Source of the DNA: an uncultured Alphaproteobacteria bacterium
GTDB taxonomy: Bacteria > Pseudomonadota > Alphaproteobacteria > Rickettsiales > UBA1997
Assembly: GCA_949288805.1 (NCBI GenBank)
Contig: CASELL010000001.1
Coordinates: forward strand, 25,027 to 89,026
Length of the DNA: 64,000 bases
Direction of reading: 5' to 3'
Translations under genes and position numbers: made by a program
Part shown: positions 28,835 to 38,811 of the stretch, piece after piece
Position numbering within the stretch: position 1 is the first letter of the stretch
Layout of the letters: each line of letters begins with the position of its first letter
The notes under the pieces: generated by a model
What the model was told of the DNA's origin: nothing
The model's input: only the letters and a program-made list of their open reading frames with translations
Database searches by the model: none

Positions 28835-29449
28835 TTAAAATTGGTGATGGCTAAAAATATCATCTGTCCAACCGGATAAATCAAGCTTTACTCTTGTTGG
28901 CAAAAACTTAAAACATTCTTCTACTAGTTCTTTTCTATTTTCATTTGTTAGCATAATATCCAATTTATTTTTAATTCTATGTAAAAATAAAACATCATTA
29001 GCTGCATATTTTAGCTGTTCTTCGTTAATATCTCCACCCCAATAAGAACTTTGCTCTTTTTTTGATATATCAATATTAAAAAATTCTTTTATTATAGCCT
29101 TTAATCCATGAGTATCTGTGTAAGTTCTAGCTATTTTTGAGGCAATCTTTGTACAATAAACATTTTTAATATTTATATTAAATGTTTTATTTAATATAGC
29201 CATATCAAATCTAGCATAATGAAAAATTTTTAAAATATTATCATCAGATAATAATTTTATTAAATTTGGAGAATTGTAGTCACTCTTATTATCAAAATGA
29301 ATTATATGAACATCTTCATTTCCATCACATAATTGGACTAAACAAAGTCTGTCTCTAAAATTATTTAATCCCAATGCCTCCGTATCAATTGCAATTTCAT
29401 TACTTAAAATCAGATTATCTGGTAAATCGTTCTTATAATAATTAATCAT
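28835..29449 (-). CDS. rnd: Ribonuclease D, short alphaproteobacterial form
   Basis: 3'-5' exoribonuclease of the DEDD superfamily for tRNA and small-RNA trimming. The 204-residue product has the first DE pair (IAIDTEALGL, D22 and E24), FHYARFDMAIL and YAANDVLFLHRI for the later acidic residues. It lacks HRDC domains, as is normal for the short form, so it is not truncated. It leads the rnd plus UDG-like operon and has a candidate promoter. Confidence 0.93.
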   Translation of the reverse strand: MINYYKNDLPDNLILSNEIAIDTEALGLNNFRDRLCLVQLCDGNEDVHIIHFDNKSDYNSPNLIKLLSDDNILKIFHYARFDMAILNKTFNINIKNVYCTKIASKIARTYTDTHGLKAIIKEFFNIDISKKEQSSYWGGDINEEQLKYAANDVLFLHRIKNKLDIMLTNENRKELVEECFKFLPTRVKLDLSGWTDDIFSHHQF

Positions 29450-29475
29450 AATAATAATTTTAATAACTATTTGTA

Positions 29476-29503
29476 ATAATAAAACTAAAATATTTTATTT
29501 CAA
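29476..29503 (-). promoter_or_regulatory. Candidate promoter of rnd
   Basis: Minus-strand TTGAAA (29503-29498), 16-nt spacer, TATTAT (29481-29476). Confidence 0.5.
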
Positions 29504-29508
29504 GAATT

Positions 29509-29799
29509 TTAAACATTTATAACATCACAATCTTCACCATATTTTAATACTAATAAACCAAGTATTTCAAGATAATAATTTTTAATACTATCTATTTCCA
29601 CACAATCATTACTATCTTGTATATTTCTAAAAATATCTAAAAATTCAAAAGACTTATTTGTATTAATTTTTCCTAATCTTAATATTATATTTTCCAAAAC
29701 AGTGTTTATATTTTTAGAGATAATTGTATATTTCTCTTCTACGTTTTCAAAATTTATACTATTTATTAATATTTTTTGTTCATTTATAAATTTTTCCAT
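29509..29799 (-). CDS. Small unknown protein, 96 residues
   Basis: Not recognised. Predicted mostly helical, acidic at the end, with no membrane segment or signal peptide. It is supported as a gene by AAAGGT about eight bases before the ATG and a candidate promoter at 29830-29857. The rnd promoter begins right after its stop codon. Confidence 0.6.
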   Translation of the reverse strand: MEKFINEQKILINSINFENVEEKYTIISKNINTVLENIILRLGKINTNKSFEFLDIFRNIQDSNDCVEIDSIKNYYLEILGLLVLKYGEDCDVINV

Positions 29800-29829
29800 A
29801 TTATACCTTTATTTTTTTTATACGTATAA

Positions 29830-29857
29830 ATTATAACAATAAAAAAATAAAATACAA
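29830..29857 (-). promoter_or_regulatory. Candidate promoter for the 96-residue gene
   Basis: Minus-strand TTGTAT (29857-29852), 16-nt spacer, TATAAT (29835-29830). Confidence 0.5.
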
Positions 29858-29908
29858 CTATTATTTTATATTTTTAATAAATAATATATATTTGAGGTTG
29901 TATATGTT

Positions 29909-30343
29909 CTAAAAATACCTCTTAAAAAATATAGATCTCAAAAATGGTCCAACAAAACATACTTGAATAAACCAAGCAAAAAAGAAAGATCTCAAAATAG
30001 CAAATAAATATATTTGTAAAAAGTTATCAACAAAACCAACATATCTAATAGTCATTATAAAACCCATTAAACAAACCATAATTGAAACTATTATAGTAGG
30101 TAATAAAACATTTTCAGTCCATTTATTCTCTTTTTTACAAATAGTTTTCTTTATTTTAAAGGCTAATTTAAAAACAAAAATATTCATTAATAAAAAGCCA
30201 CATAAAAAGCCAAACCACCAATTTTTAATAATTATCATTAATGTTTGTTTTGTAAAACCAAACATTAATAAATTATTATAAGTCATCATAATTAAACTCA
30301 TTGTCCCAGCCATAGTTAGACCAAATAAAACTTCTTTTTTCAT
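29909..30343 (-). CDS. Four-helix membrane protein, DUF2798-like tandem
   Basis: 144 residues with four hydrophobic helices. The two halves resemble each other: each has a helix with an M/S-rich start (AGTMSLIMMTYNNL; IVSIMVCLMGFI) and a second helix beginning with an aromatic/basic stretch. The second ends FVGPFLRSIFF, close to the VGPLVRR end of the DUF2798 family. A DUF2798 unit is about 75 residues, so this looks like an internal duplication. No function is known. It is monocistronic with its own promoter. Confidence 0.65.
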   Translation of the reverse strand: MKKEVLFGLTMAGTMSLIMMTYNNLLMFGFTKQTLMIIIKNWWFGFLCGFLLMNIFVFKLAFKIKKTICKKENKWTENVLLPTIIVSIMVCLMGFIMTIRYVGFVDNFLQIYLFAILRSFFFAWFIQVCFVGPFLRSIFFKRYF

Positions 30344-30372
30344 TGTATTTTTCTTATTATTATCTAATTTAT

Positions 30373-30402
30373 ATTATAAAAATCATAAAATCTAAAATAC
30401 AA
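30373..30402 (-). promoter_or_regulatory. Candidate promoter of the DUF2798-like gene
   Basis: Minus-strand TTGTAT (30402-30397), 18-nt spacer, TATAAT (30378-30373). Confidence 0.45.
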
Positions 30403-30413
30403 GAAAAATCGTA

Positions 30414-31148
30414 TTATTTTTTCAAAGATTTTCTATAAGATTCTAATATATAATTTCTTGCTTCAACAGCCTGTTCTTTTGTCAAAGGTTCTATATCTTC
30501 TAGTGGATATTTTATACCTATATTTTTATATTTTACTTTTCCCATATCATGATATGGCAAAACATCTAATGCTTTAATATTTGTTAATGTTGCTAAAAAC
30601 TCTCCTAATTCTTCAAGATATTTTTTATTAAAAGTAATAGTTAGCACTACAACATGTCTTATCCAAACAGGAATATTTTTTTGAGATAAATATTCAGCAA
30701 AAAGCAATATATTTTTATTAGAATAACCTGTTAATTTAATATGTTCTTCATCATTAATATGTTTAATATCTAACAAAACAAGATCGGTATATTCTAATAA
30801 TTTATCAATTTTTATAGTATCATTAGGATTAAAAGTTATTCCCGATGTATCAAGAGCTGTATGTATATTTTTTGATTTACAAACCTTAAATAATTCTGTA
30901 ATAAAGTCAATTTGTAGTAATGGTTCGCCACCTGTAATTGTAATGCCACCACTAATAAACTCTTTTACTCCTTCGTATTCTTTGATAATATCTTCAACAG
31001 ACATTTCTTTATTGATATCAGTAGACCAAGTATCTGGATTATGACAGTATTTACATCTTAAAGGACAACCCTGTGTAAATACAACAAACCTGGTCCCTGG
31101 GCCATCTACTGTTCCAAAACTTTCTATCGAATGAATATTACCTTTCAT
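30414..31148 (-). CDS. pflA: Pyruvate formate-lyase activating enzyme
   Basis: Radical SAM enzyme that generates the glycyl radical on pyruvate formate-lyase. The 244-residue product has the iron-sulfur motif C28-x3-C32-x2-C35 in FTQGCPLRCKYCHNPDTW, and GGEPLLQ for SAM binding. It is the last gene of the pfl operon. A hairpin at 31157-31183 separates it from the glycyl-radical subunit gene and may lower its expression relative to the enzyme it activates. Confidence 0.97.
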   Translation of the reverse strand: MKGNIHSIESFGTVDGPGTRFVVFTQGCPLRCKYCHNPDTWSTDINKEMSVEDIIKEYEGVKEFISGGITITGGEPLLQIDFITELFKVCKSKNIHTALDTSGITFNPNDTIKIDKLLEYTDLVLLDIKHINDEEHIKLTGYSNKNILLFAEYLSQKNIPVWIRHVVVLTITFNKKYLEELGEFLATLTNIKALDVLPYHDMGKVKYKNIGIKYPLEDIEPLTKEQAVEARNYILESYRKSLKK

Positions 31149-31156
31149 AATTTTAT

Positions 31157-31183
31157 AAAAGGAAGATTTTTAATCTTCCTTTT
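31157..31183 (-). terminator. Hairpin between the glycyl-radical subunit and pflA
   Basis: An 11-bp stem (31157-31167 with 31173-31183, loop 31168-31172) with an A/T-rich flank. On the minus strand it is followed by a short T-rich segment, so it is a partial terminator or attenuator within the operon. Confidence 0.75.
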
Positions 31184-31187
31184 TGAT

Positions 31188-31430
31188 TTATTGACTAATT
31201 TTAGAATGAAAAGTTCTAGCTATAACATCATCTTGTTGTTCTTTTGTTAATTTTACAAAATTAACCGCATAACCAGAAACTCTAACTGTTAATTGTGGAT
31301 ATTTTTCAGGATGAGCCTGTGCATCTAATAATGTTTCTCTATTAAAAACATTAACATTTAGATGATGTCCACCTTTTTCAACATAACCATCTAATAAATT
31401 AATTAAGTTTTCTTCTTGCATTGTAGCCAT
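31188..31430 (-). CDS. Pyruvate formate-lyase glycyl-radical subunit (split C-terminal domain)
   Basis: 80 residues corresponding to the last domain of pyruvate formate-lyase: [19 protein letters not shown], then [18 protein letters not shown] with the radical glycine at G53, ending VIARTFHSK. It starts with its own ATG and GAGGT Shine-Dalgarno, 17 bases after the stop of the large-subunit gene. It lacks the extra N-terminal region of the E. coli spare-part protein GrcA (YfiD, about 127 residues) and matches the tail of PflB itself. It must dock into the 685-residue core to make a working enzyme; this is inference. Confidence 0.93.
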   Translation of the reverse strand: MATMQEENLINLLDGYVEKGGHHLNVNVFNRETLLDAQAHPEKYPQLTVRVSGYAVNFVKLTKEQQDDVIARTFHSKISQ

Positions 31431-31447
31431 AATTTACCTCTTTTTTA

Positions 31448-33505
31448 TTAATTTAAATTAGTTTCACAACAACCTTTATCAAGAGTGATATTTAAATCTC
31501 CAACAAATACTTCATCTTTGCCTAAGGCATTAGGAATAATTGAGAATGTATTAGAAATACCATCTTGTGCATAATTAAATGGAAGTTTAGCAACAGAAGA
31601 TAATGAAGCAAGAGCACCATTACTATCTCGTCCATGCATTGGATTAGCCCCTGGGGCAAAAGGTTCGCCTGCTTTTCTTCCATCAGGAGTATTTCCTGTT
31701 TTTTTACCATAAACAACATTTGAAGTTATTGTCAATATAGAAGTAGTAGGAATAGAATCTCTATAAGTATAGTGTTTTCTAATCATAGTCATAAACTTTT
31801 TAACAATATCTACTGCTATTTTATCAACCCTATCATCATTATTACCATATTTTGGGAAATCTCCCTCAACTTCATAATCTACAACAATACCATTTTCATC
31901 TCTAATTGTTTTTACTTTGGCATATTTTATTGCTGATAAAGAATCTGCTACAACTGATAACCCAGCTATACCAGTAGCAAAATATCTTTTTACATCTCTA
32001 TCATGTAAAGCCATTTGTGCTCTTTCATAGCAATATTTATCATGCATATAGTGGATAACATTTAAAGTATTAACATATAACCCAGCTAGCCACTCCATCA
32101 TGTTTTCATAATTTTCCATTACTTCGTCATAGTTTAGATATTCAGAAGTAATTTGTCTATATTTTGGACCAACTTGTGCTTTTGATTTTTCATCAACACC
32201 ACCATTAATAGCATATAATAAACATTTTGCTAAATTAGCCCTAGCACCAAAAAATTGCATTTCTTTACCAACTACCATTGAAGATACACAGCAAGCAATA
32301 GCATAATCGTCGCCATGAGTAACTCTCATTAAATCATCGTTTTCATATTGAACAGAAGATGTTTTAATTGATATACGAGCACAATATTCTTTAAAATGTC
32401 TTGGTAATCTTTTTGACCATAAAACTGTTAAATTAGGCTCTGGTGCAGTTCCAAGATTTTCTAATGTTCTTAAATATCTAAAAGAGTTTTTAGTAACCAA
32501 TGGTCTGCCATCTATACCAACACCACCAATAGATTCTGTAACCCAAGTAGGATCACCAGAAAACAATTCATTATATTCAGGAGTTCTAGCAAATTTAACT
32601 AGTCTTAACTTCATAATAAAATGATCTATCATTTCTTGTGCTTCTACTTCTGTAATAATACCATCTTTTAAATCTCTTTCAATATAAATATCCAAGAATG
32701 TTGATGTTCTACCTAAACTCATAGCAGCACCATTTTGCTCTTTCACAGCAGCAAGATAACCAAAATACAACCATTGTATAGCTTCTTTAGTATTTTGAGC
32801 AGGTTTTGATATATCAAAACCATAGATTTTACCTAATTCAATCATTTCTTGTAAAGCTCTAATTTGCTCTGTAATCTCTTCTCTTAATTGTATTCTTTCA
32901 GGAGTCATTTCTCCTTCTAATGATTTAAATTGTTCTTGTTTATCTTCAATCAATCTATCAATACCATACAAGGCAACTCTTCTATAATCTCCAATAATAC
33001 GACCTCTTCCATAAGCATCAGGAAGACCTGTGATAATACCAGAATGTCTGGCTACCTTCATTTCAGGAGTATAAACATCAAAAACACCTTGATTATGTGT
33101 TTTTCTATATTTTGTAAAAATTGTAGATATTTCAGGATCTACTTCATAACCATAAGATTTACAAGAAGTTTCAGCCATTCTAATACCACCAAATGGTTGT
33201 AAAGATCTTTTAAATGGAGCATCTGTTTGAAAACCCACAATCTTTTCTAGATTTTTATCTAAATAACCAGCCCCATGAGAAGTAATTGTTGAAACAATTT
33301 TTGTGTCCATATTCAAAACACCACCCTTCTCTCTTTCTTTTTTTGTTAAATCGCAACAAATATCCCAAAGTTTTTTTGTTGCTTCGGTTGGTTCGGCTAA
33401 AAAACTAGCATCGCCTTCGTATGGGGTGTAATTTTTTTGAATGAAATCTCTAACATTGATTTCTTGTTCCCATTTTCCGGAAATAAAAGGAGTTCTTGTT
33501 TCCAT
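31448..33505 (-). CDS. pflB: Pyruvate formate-lyase large subunit lacking the glycyl-radical domain
   Basis: Converts pyruvate and CoA to acetyl-CoA and formate without oxygen. The 685-residue chain has the catalytic pair C405-C406 in [10 protein letters not shown] and the conserved [16 protein letters not shown] and [20 protein letters not shown]. It diverges from full-length enzymes after SIIPNALGK (residue 663) and ends with a novel tail containing a CC pair (GCCETNLN). The radical glycine is in the next gene. AAGGA precedes the ATG, and TATAAT at 33527-33532 is a possible -10 box. Full length is usually about 760 residues, close to the sum of the two pieces. Confidence 0.96.
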   Translation of the reverse strand: METRTPFISGKWEQEINVRDFIQKNYTPYEGDASFLAEPTEATKKLWDICCDLTKKEREKGGVLNMDTKIVSTITSHGAGYLDKNLEKIVGFQTDAPFKRSLQPFGGIRMAETSCKSYGYEVDPEISTIFTKYRKTHNQGVFDVYTPEMKVARHSGIITGLPDAYGRGRIIGDYRRVALYGIDRLIEDKQEQFKSLEGEMTPERIQLREEITEQIRALQEMIELGKIYGFDISKPAQNTKEAIQWLYFGYLAAVKEQNGAAMSLGRTSTFLDIYIERDLKDGIITEVEAQEMIDHFIMKLRLVKFARTPEYNELFSGDPTWVTESIGGVGIDGRPLVTKNSFRYLRTLENLGTAPEPNLTVLWSKRLPRHFKEYCARISIKTSSVQYENDDLMRVTHGDDYAIACCVSSMVVGKEMQFFGARANLAKCLLYAINGGVDEKSKAQVGPKYRQITSEYLNYDEVMENYENMMEWLAGLYVNTLNVIHYMHDKYCYERAQMALHDRDVKRYFATGIAGLSVVADSLSAIKYAKVKTIRDENGIVVDYEVEGDFPKYGNNDDRVDKIAVDIVKKFMTMIRKHYTYRDSIPTTSILTITSNVVYGKKTGNTPDGRKAGEPFAPGANPMHGRDSNGALASLSSVAKLPFNYAQDGISNTFSIIPNALGKDEVFVGDLNITLDKGCCETNLN

Positions 33506-33580
33506 AATCCTTAAATTTTGTTGTTGATTATATAATAAAATATTGTTTTTTAAAATGCTAGGGTTGAAAGTATTTGTATA

Positions 33581-34591
33581 CTATTTAATTTTTAACAAAT
33601 ATAATTGTTCTTTATGATTTTTAAAATTTGTTTTTCCAGAATTAAAATATCTATAATCTTTTTCGTATTTTTTAATTATTCCACCTTTTTTACTTAAAAT
33701 TTCAATAATTTCTTCTTCTTTTATTTTATTAATTGTTGATATACTTTTTGCATCGTATGTATTATTATAAGATATTAATATATATTTACAATTTGAATTT
33801 AAAATTAAATCTTCTAAAAAATATTTGGCTTTTGATTTTGAATATTCACTTTTTTTATTTTCTCTTTCCATTTTTAAAGTTTTTCCAAAAACTTTCGGTT
33901 TTTTCCATTCTGCTAAATTTTCCAGAATATGATAAAAATTTATATATTGTCTAGAATTATATGGTGGATCTAAATATAATAAATCACATTTTATATTTTT
34001 TATTAGTTTGTTTGCATCTTGATTATATATTTCTATATTACTATCATATTTAATAATATTCAACATCTTTAATTTTAATATATTATTTTTTGGTTGTTTA
34101 GATAAAAATGATTCATAATGACCAACTGTATTCGCTATACTATCGGTGCTATATAAAAGAGAAGATAACAATATATAATATTCTTTATCATTAAAAAATT
34201 TTTTATTGTTTTCAATATGTTCTCTAATAGAACCTATAATTAAAGCATTATTATATGAATAATATGTATTACTAAAATTAATAGAAAAATAATTTTCTTT
34301 TATATAATCTTTTGATGTATTATAATAATTTATATAATATTTAATTTTATCAATATCAAAATCACTTTTTAAAAACCATGCATTATAAAAAACAAAATTA
34401 GAATATAAAAAATCATTTATAATTAAATTTTTGTTTTTATCTAAAAAAAATTTTGACACAATCCCTGTTCCAGCAAAAATATCACAAACAGAACTATAAC
34501 TTAAATTTTCAGTTTTTATAACATAATCAATAAAATCTAAAAGTTTAAACTTATTACCAATATATCTTCTATTTTCTATATTATAAGTCAT
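33581..34591 (-). CDS. D12-class DNA adenine methyltransferase (second of pair)
   Basis: 336-residue N6-adenine methyltransferase. It starts with RRYIGNKFKLLDFI (motif X type) and has VCDIFAGTGIVSKFF for AdoMet binding (motif I) and LLYLDPPYNSRQY (motif IV, DPPY). It overlaps the first methyltransferase gene by 11 bases. A pair of different adenine methyltransferases beside a nuclease gene fits an asymmetric type II recognition site in which each strand needs its own enzyme. The site itself cannot be read from sequence. Confidence 0.88.
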   Translation of the reverse strand: MTYNIENRRYIGNKFKLLDFIDYVIKTENLSYSSVCDIFAGTGIVSKFFLDKNKNLIINDFLYSNFVFYNAWFLKSDFDIDKIKYYINYYNTSKDYIKENYFSINFSNTYYSYNNALIIGSIREHIENNKKFFNDKEYYILLSSLLYSTDSIANTVGHYESFLSKQPKNNILKLKMLNIIKYDSNIEIYNQDANKLIKNIKCDLLYLDPPYNSRQYINFYHILENLAEWKKPKVFGKTLKMERENKKSEYSKSKAKYFLEDLILNSNCKYILISYNNTYDAKSISTINKIKEEEIIEILSKKGGIIKKYEKDYRYFNSGKTNFKNHKEQLYLLKIK

Positions 34592-35513
34592 AATTTATAA
34601 TTAATACCTCCTTTTCATTTGCATATCTATTAATTTTGTTATAACTAGAAGAAATATAATTATATTTAATATCTATAATCTTAAAATTATTATTTTTAAT
34701 CCATTGTTTTAATAAAATATTTTCTTTATCTTTTTTTTCTAATATATTTGATAAAGCGAATTTTATACCTTTTTTATTTAAAATATCTAAAATTTTTAAA
34801 AGCTCTTTTTCTTTTGATTCATTCCAATTATTATTTTCATTATAAACTGCATTAGATATTAAATATGGTGGATCAATATAAACAAAATCATTATCATTAA
34901 ATTTTAAATTTTTTATAATATTAAAATTTTTATTTAAAAAAAATATATTTTTTGATTTTATACCATCTTTAAAAGATTTTAATTTATATAATTTATGTTT
35001 ATTAAAATCAGTTTTACCTATTGGCATATTAAATTCATTTTTAGAATTAAACCTTAAATCGTTATTAAAACAATAAGAAATTAAAACATATAAATAAATT
35101 GACTGTTCTTTATAATTATTAAACTTATTTTTGTTAAAAAAATCTCTTAATTTTATAAATTGTTCTTTATTATAATATTTTAATCCATTATTATCTTTTA
35201 TATATTGTTTATAATAATCACAACCATACTTTATAGTATAGGATAAATCGTATTCTTTTATTATTTTTTCAATTTTTTTTATTATAGTACTATAACTATA
35301 AAATTGTAATGTTTTTAATATATTTATTATGTATTTATTGTTGTCTATACAATATACATTTCTAGCATCAACATTTAACGAAATACTACAACCACCACAA
35401 CAAACATCAAAAAAATTATTTATATTTTTTGGAAATATTGGTAAAATTTGATTTAATATTCTTTGTTTATTTCCAGTATAATTTATAGGTGATTCAATTT
35501 TTATATTATCCAT
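34581..35513 (-). CDS. D12-class DNA adenine methyltransferase (first of pair)
   Basis: 310-residue Dam-like methyltransferase. It has SPINYTGNKQRILNQIL (motif X), DVCCGGCSISLNV (motif I, a variant of the FCGGGSV form) and DFVYIDPPYLISNAVYN (motif IV). It overlaps the nuclease gene by eight bases upstream and the second methyltransferase by 11 bases downstream, so all three are tightly coupled. Confidence 0.9.
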   Translation of the reverse strand: MDNIKIESPINYTGNKQRILNQILPIFPKNINNFFDVCCGGCSISLNVDARNVYCIDNNKYIINILKTLQFYSYSTIIKKIEKIIKEYDLSYTIKYGCDYYKQYIKDNNGLKYYNKEQFIKLRDFFNKNKFNNYKEQSIYLYVLISYCFNNDLRFNSKNEFNMPIGKTDFNKHKLYKLKSFKDGIKSKNIFFLNKNFNIIKNLKFNDNDFVYIDPPYLISNAVYNENNNWNESKEKELLKILDILNKKGIKFALSNILEKKDKENILLKQWIKNNNFKIIDIKYNYISSSYNKINRYANEKEVLIINYDL

Positions 35514-36900
35514 TATCTATATCCTCTAAACCATAAAAACTTGCTAATGTATTTAAATCTGTAAAAATACCCTTTTTCATTAAAGCTTTTTTATCTAATT
35601 TATTATAAATAATTTTTAGCATTTCCCCAACAATCTTATTTTCTGCATTATGTATTTTTCTATGGCAATTTGGACATAATGGAATAATATTTTCTATCAC
35701 ATCTAGAGACTTCTCAAATAGTTTACTATTTTCTATTTGAATAACATGATGACCCTCTAAAAAAATCTTATTATGTTTGTTTTTAAAATAAGATTTTTCA
35801 TGCCATTCTTCGTCACAACCGCAAATATGCATAAAACATTTATAATTATATCTATCCATTGCTTCAAATTTTATATTTTGTTTTCTTTTACAATTTAATA
35901 CTTTTATTTCTTCTTCTTCTGTTAAATTTAAGCTAAAGAAAAAAACACTATATATTAAATCCTTATATTTATATAATAAACTTTTTATATCTTCTTTGTA
36001 TTTATAATCTATATTTAAGAATTTATTTAAATTATAAGAAAATATTTTCTCAACATATTGGTCGATTATTATTCTTGTAGTTTCAGTTTTATTTAATAAA
36101 AATTCATTATAATTATTTTTTGATATATTTTTAAAAATCAAGTAATTTAATACTATAAAAGCATCATGTTTAAAATTCTTTTCACCACCAGCATTTAAAA
36201 TTTTATTTTTAAAAATATTATTTTCTTTTTCAAAAATATATCTTAAATAATCTAATTCATTTTTTATATATTTTTCATTGTTTTCTATCAAAAAATAGAA
36301 TACATCTTCAAAAAGCTTATCTGTTTTATTAAAAAACAACAAAGAAAAAAATAATTTATTTTTTTTATTATTTTTAATATAATCAATACAGTCTTGTTCT
36401 AAATCACCATTATATAAATTAATAATTCTCTCTATATCATTTAGTGGTTGTTTTTCTATATCAAAATATTTTCCATCCAATAAATAAAAAGATAAAAATA
36501 ATTCCAAAATATTTTCATTATAATCTTCTAAAATATTATAGAAAATTTTTGCATTTTTATTTATATTGCTATTTTTATAATAGTTTTTATCATCTTCAAT
36601 AAAAACATTTCTAAAAAGTATTTTTGCTAATTCTAATCTTTTATATTTTTGTTTATCTCTAATTAAATTATTTTTACAATAGTCACTCCAACCTTTAAAA
36701 TTATTTTCTTTTTCAAATTCTAAATACTTTGGCACAAGTTCTTTTATATAATAAACAATAGAACCTATATTTCTTATATTTGTAGTTATAAAACCAAACA
36801 ATCTTGTTTGTTTTGTATGTTTACAAGAAATAAAATTTTTATTTAAGTTTTTATCATTTATAATTAGTTCTATTGTTTCTTTAAAATTTTCTTTATTCAT
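35506..36900 (-). CDS. HNH endonuclease of the restriction-modification locus
   Basis: 464-residue protein with a long helical, Asn/Lys-rich N-terminal region of unknown fold and a C-terminal HNH domain. The domain has the Cys pair CFMHICGC, LEGHHVIQIEN with the catalytic His, and NIIPLCPNCHRKIHNA, consistent with a zinc-stabilised beta-beta-alpha-metal nuclease. AAGGAG precedes the ATG, and it is transcribed directly after lepA. Its position beside two adenine methyltransferases makes a restriction endonuclease the best reading. A methyl-directed nuclease is possible but less likely because both methyltransferases are intact. Confidence 0.85.
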   Translation of the reverse strand: MNKENFKETIELIINDKNLNKNFISCKHTKQTRLFGFITTNIRNIGSIVYYIKELVPKYLEFEKENNFKGWSDYCKNNLIRDKQKYKRLELAKILFRNVFIEDDKNYYKNSNINKNAKIFYNILEDYNENILELFLSFYLLDGKYFDIEKQPLNDIERIINLYNGDLEQDCIDYIKNNKKNKLFFSLLFFNKTDKLFEDVFYFLIENNEKYIKNELDYLRYIFEKENNIFKNKILNAGGEKNFKHDAFIVLNYLIFKNISKNNYNEFLLNKTETTRIIIDQYVEKIFSYNLNKFLNIDYKYKEDIKSLLYKYKDLIYSVFFFSLNLTEEEEIKVLNCKRKQNIKFEAMDRYNYKCFMHICGCDEEWHEKSYFKNKHNKIFLEGHHVIQIENSKLFEKSLDVIENIIPLCPNCHRKIHNAENKIVGEMLKIIYNKLDKKALMKKGIFTDLNTLASFYGLEDIDNG

Positions 36901-36926
36901 TTTTACTCCTTTTTATTAATTAATTC

Positions 36927-38750
36927 TTACTCCTCCAACCTCAAAGCAGCCAAAAATGCACTCTGCGGAATTTCCACATTTCCCACAATTTTCATTCTCT
37001 TCTTACCCCTTTTCTGTTTTTCCAAAAGCTTTCTCTTCCTCGTCACATCACCACCATAACACTTAGCCAAAACATCCTTTCTATATGCATTTATAGTTTC
37101 CCTTGCTATAATTCTACCACCAATAGCAGCCTGAATTGCCACCTTAAACATCTGCCTTGGGATCAAATCTTTCAACTTCTCACAAAGTATTCTACCTCTA
37201 CTTTCTGCCCTTGATCTATGTATCATTAAAGACAAAGCATCAACCGGTTCGCTATTAACCAAAATCTGTAATTTTATCAAATCACCTTTTTCATAACCTG
37301 TAATTTCCCAATCAAAACTAGCATAACCTTTAGAATATGATTTTAATTTATCATAAAAATCATAAACAATTTCATTTAATGGTAATTTAAAAACTAACAT
37401 TGCTCTTGTACCAATATATGTTAAGTTTTCTTGTATTCCTCTTCTATCAATACAAAGTTTCAAAATATCTCCAAGATATTCATCAGGAGTCATAATTGTA
37501 GCTCTAACCCAAGGCTCATGTATTTCTTTAATATATGTAGGCTCAGGCAAATCTGCCGGATTATGAACTTCAAGATAATCTTTACCTTCTTCAAATTTAA
37601 AATTTTTTGTAGTAGTAGTATAAACTCTATAAATTACACTAGGGGCAGTTGCTATTAAGTCAAGATTAAACTCTCTGTCAAGTCTTTCTTGTATTATTTC
37701 CATATGTAAAAGCCCAAGAAAACCACATCTAAAACCAAAGCCTAATGCCGAAGAAGTTTCAGGCTCAAATTGAAAACTTGCATCATTCAAATGTAATTTT
37801 GCTAATGATTCTTTAAATAAATCATAATCACTAGATTCTACTGGATAAATACCACAAAAAACAACTGGCAAGTTAGGTTTAAAGCCTTGTAAAGGTTGAG
37901 TATGTATATCATTAGATAAAATAATTGTATCACCAACTTTACAATCTGCTACTTGTTTAATTTGCCCTGTAAAATAACCAACTTCACCAGCCGATAATTC
38001 TTTAACATTCACCTTTTTAGGAGTAAAAACACCTAGCCCTTCCATTTGATAAATACCACCAGTAGACATCATTTTAATTTTATCATTTTTTTTGAAAGTG
38101 CCATTTAAGACTCTAATTAATACAACAACTCCAAGATATGGATCATACCAACTATCAATTAACATTGCCTTAGGTGGTTGACCTTCTTCTGTTTTAGGGC
38201 AAGGTAATTTCTTAACAACTGCTTCTAATAATTCTTTTACACCTTCACCAGTTTTAGCACTAACAGGCAAAGCCTCACTAGCATCAATACCAATAATTTC
38301 TTCAATTTGATTTTTAGTTTTTTCAATATCGGCAGAAGGTAAATCTACTTTATTTAATACAGGAATAATTTCATGATTATTTTCAATAGCATGATAAGCA
38401 TTAGCAAGAGTTTGTGCTTCTACACCTTGAGTAGCATCCACAAGCAACAAAGACCCTTCACAGGCTGCAAGACATCTATTAACTTCATATGTAAAATCAA
38501 CATGTCCTGGGGTATCCATTAAATTTAAAATATATGTTTCACCATCATCTGATTTATAATTTAATCTAACAGTTTGTGCTTTAATTGTAATTCCTTTTTC
38601 TTTTTCTAATTCCATAGAATCTAATATTCTATCTTCTTTCTCTCTTTCATCAATAGCACCACAAAACTCAATAATCCTATCTGACAACGTAGATTTTCCA
38701 TGATCAATATGAGCAATTATTGAAAAATTTCTAATTTTTTTTAAGTCCAT
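36927..38750 (-). CDS. lepA: Elongation factor 4 (LepA)
   Basis: Ribosome-associated GTPase. The 607-residue protein has G1 AHIDHGKS (residues 13-20), [10 protein letters not shown], and the C-terminal LepA-specific domain ([20 protein letters not shown]). Its promoter at 38777-38805 is one of the best in the window. The restriction locus starts 26 bases downstream, so the locus may use read-through from lepA. The usual neighbour lepB is absent. Confidence 0.99.
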   Translation of the reverse strand: MDLKKIRNFSIIAHIDHGKSTLSDRIIEFCGAIDEREKEDRILDSMELEKEKGITIKAQTVRLNYKSDDGETYILNLMDTPGHVDFTYEVNRCLAACEGSLLLVDATQGVEAQTLANAYHAIENNHEIIPVLNKVDLPSADIEKTKNQIEEIIGIDASEALPVSAKTGEGVKELLEAVVKKLPCPKTEEGQPPKAMLIDSWYDPYLGVVVLIRVLNGTFKKNDKIKMMSTGGIYQMEGLGVFTPKKVNVKELSAGEVGYFTGQIKQVADCKVGDTIILSNDIHTQPLQGFKPNLPVVFCGIYPVESSDYDLFKESLAKLHLNDASFQFEPETSSALGFGFRCGFLGLLHMEIIQERLDREFNLDLIATAPSVIYRVYTTTTKNFKFEEGKDYLEVHNPADLPEPTYIKEIHEPWVRATIMTPDEYLGDILKLCIDRRGIQENLTYIGTRAMLVFKLPLNEIVYDFYDKLKSYSKGYASFDWEITGYEKGDLIKLQILVNSEPVDALSLMIHRSRAESRGRILCEKLKDLIPRQMFKVAIQAAIGGRIIARETINAYRKDVLAKCYGGDVTRKRKLLEKQKRGKKRMKIVGNVEIPQSAFLAALRLEE

Positions 38751-38776
38751 AATAAAATGTTATATTATCTAAAAAA

Positions 38777-38805
38777 ATTATAATTTTTAATTTATAATAT
38801 ATCAA
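38777..38805 (-). promoter_or_regulatory. Promoter of lepA
   Basis: Minus-strand TTGATA (38805-38800), 17-nt spacer, TATAAT (38782-38777). Confidence 0.7.
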
Positions 38806-38811
38806 TAGTTT

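Noticed and set aside
28835-29449. RNase D as a truncated gene
   Set aside because: The short form without HRDC domains is the normal alphaproteobacterial type, and all acidic residues are present.
31430-31450. Reading the split pyruvate formate-lyase as a frameshifted single gene
   Set aside because: The second piece has its own GAGGT and ATG, and both sides have gained extra residues at the break. A sequencing error would leave homologous residues flush on either side.
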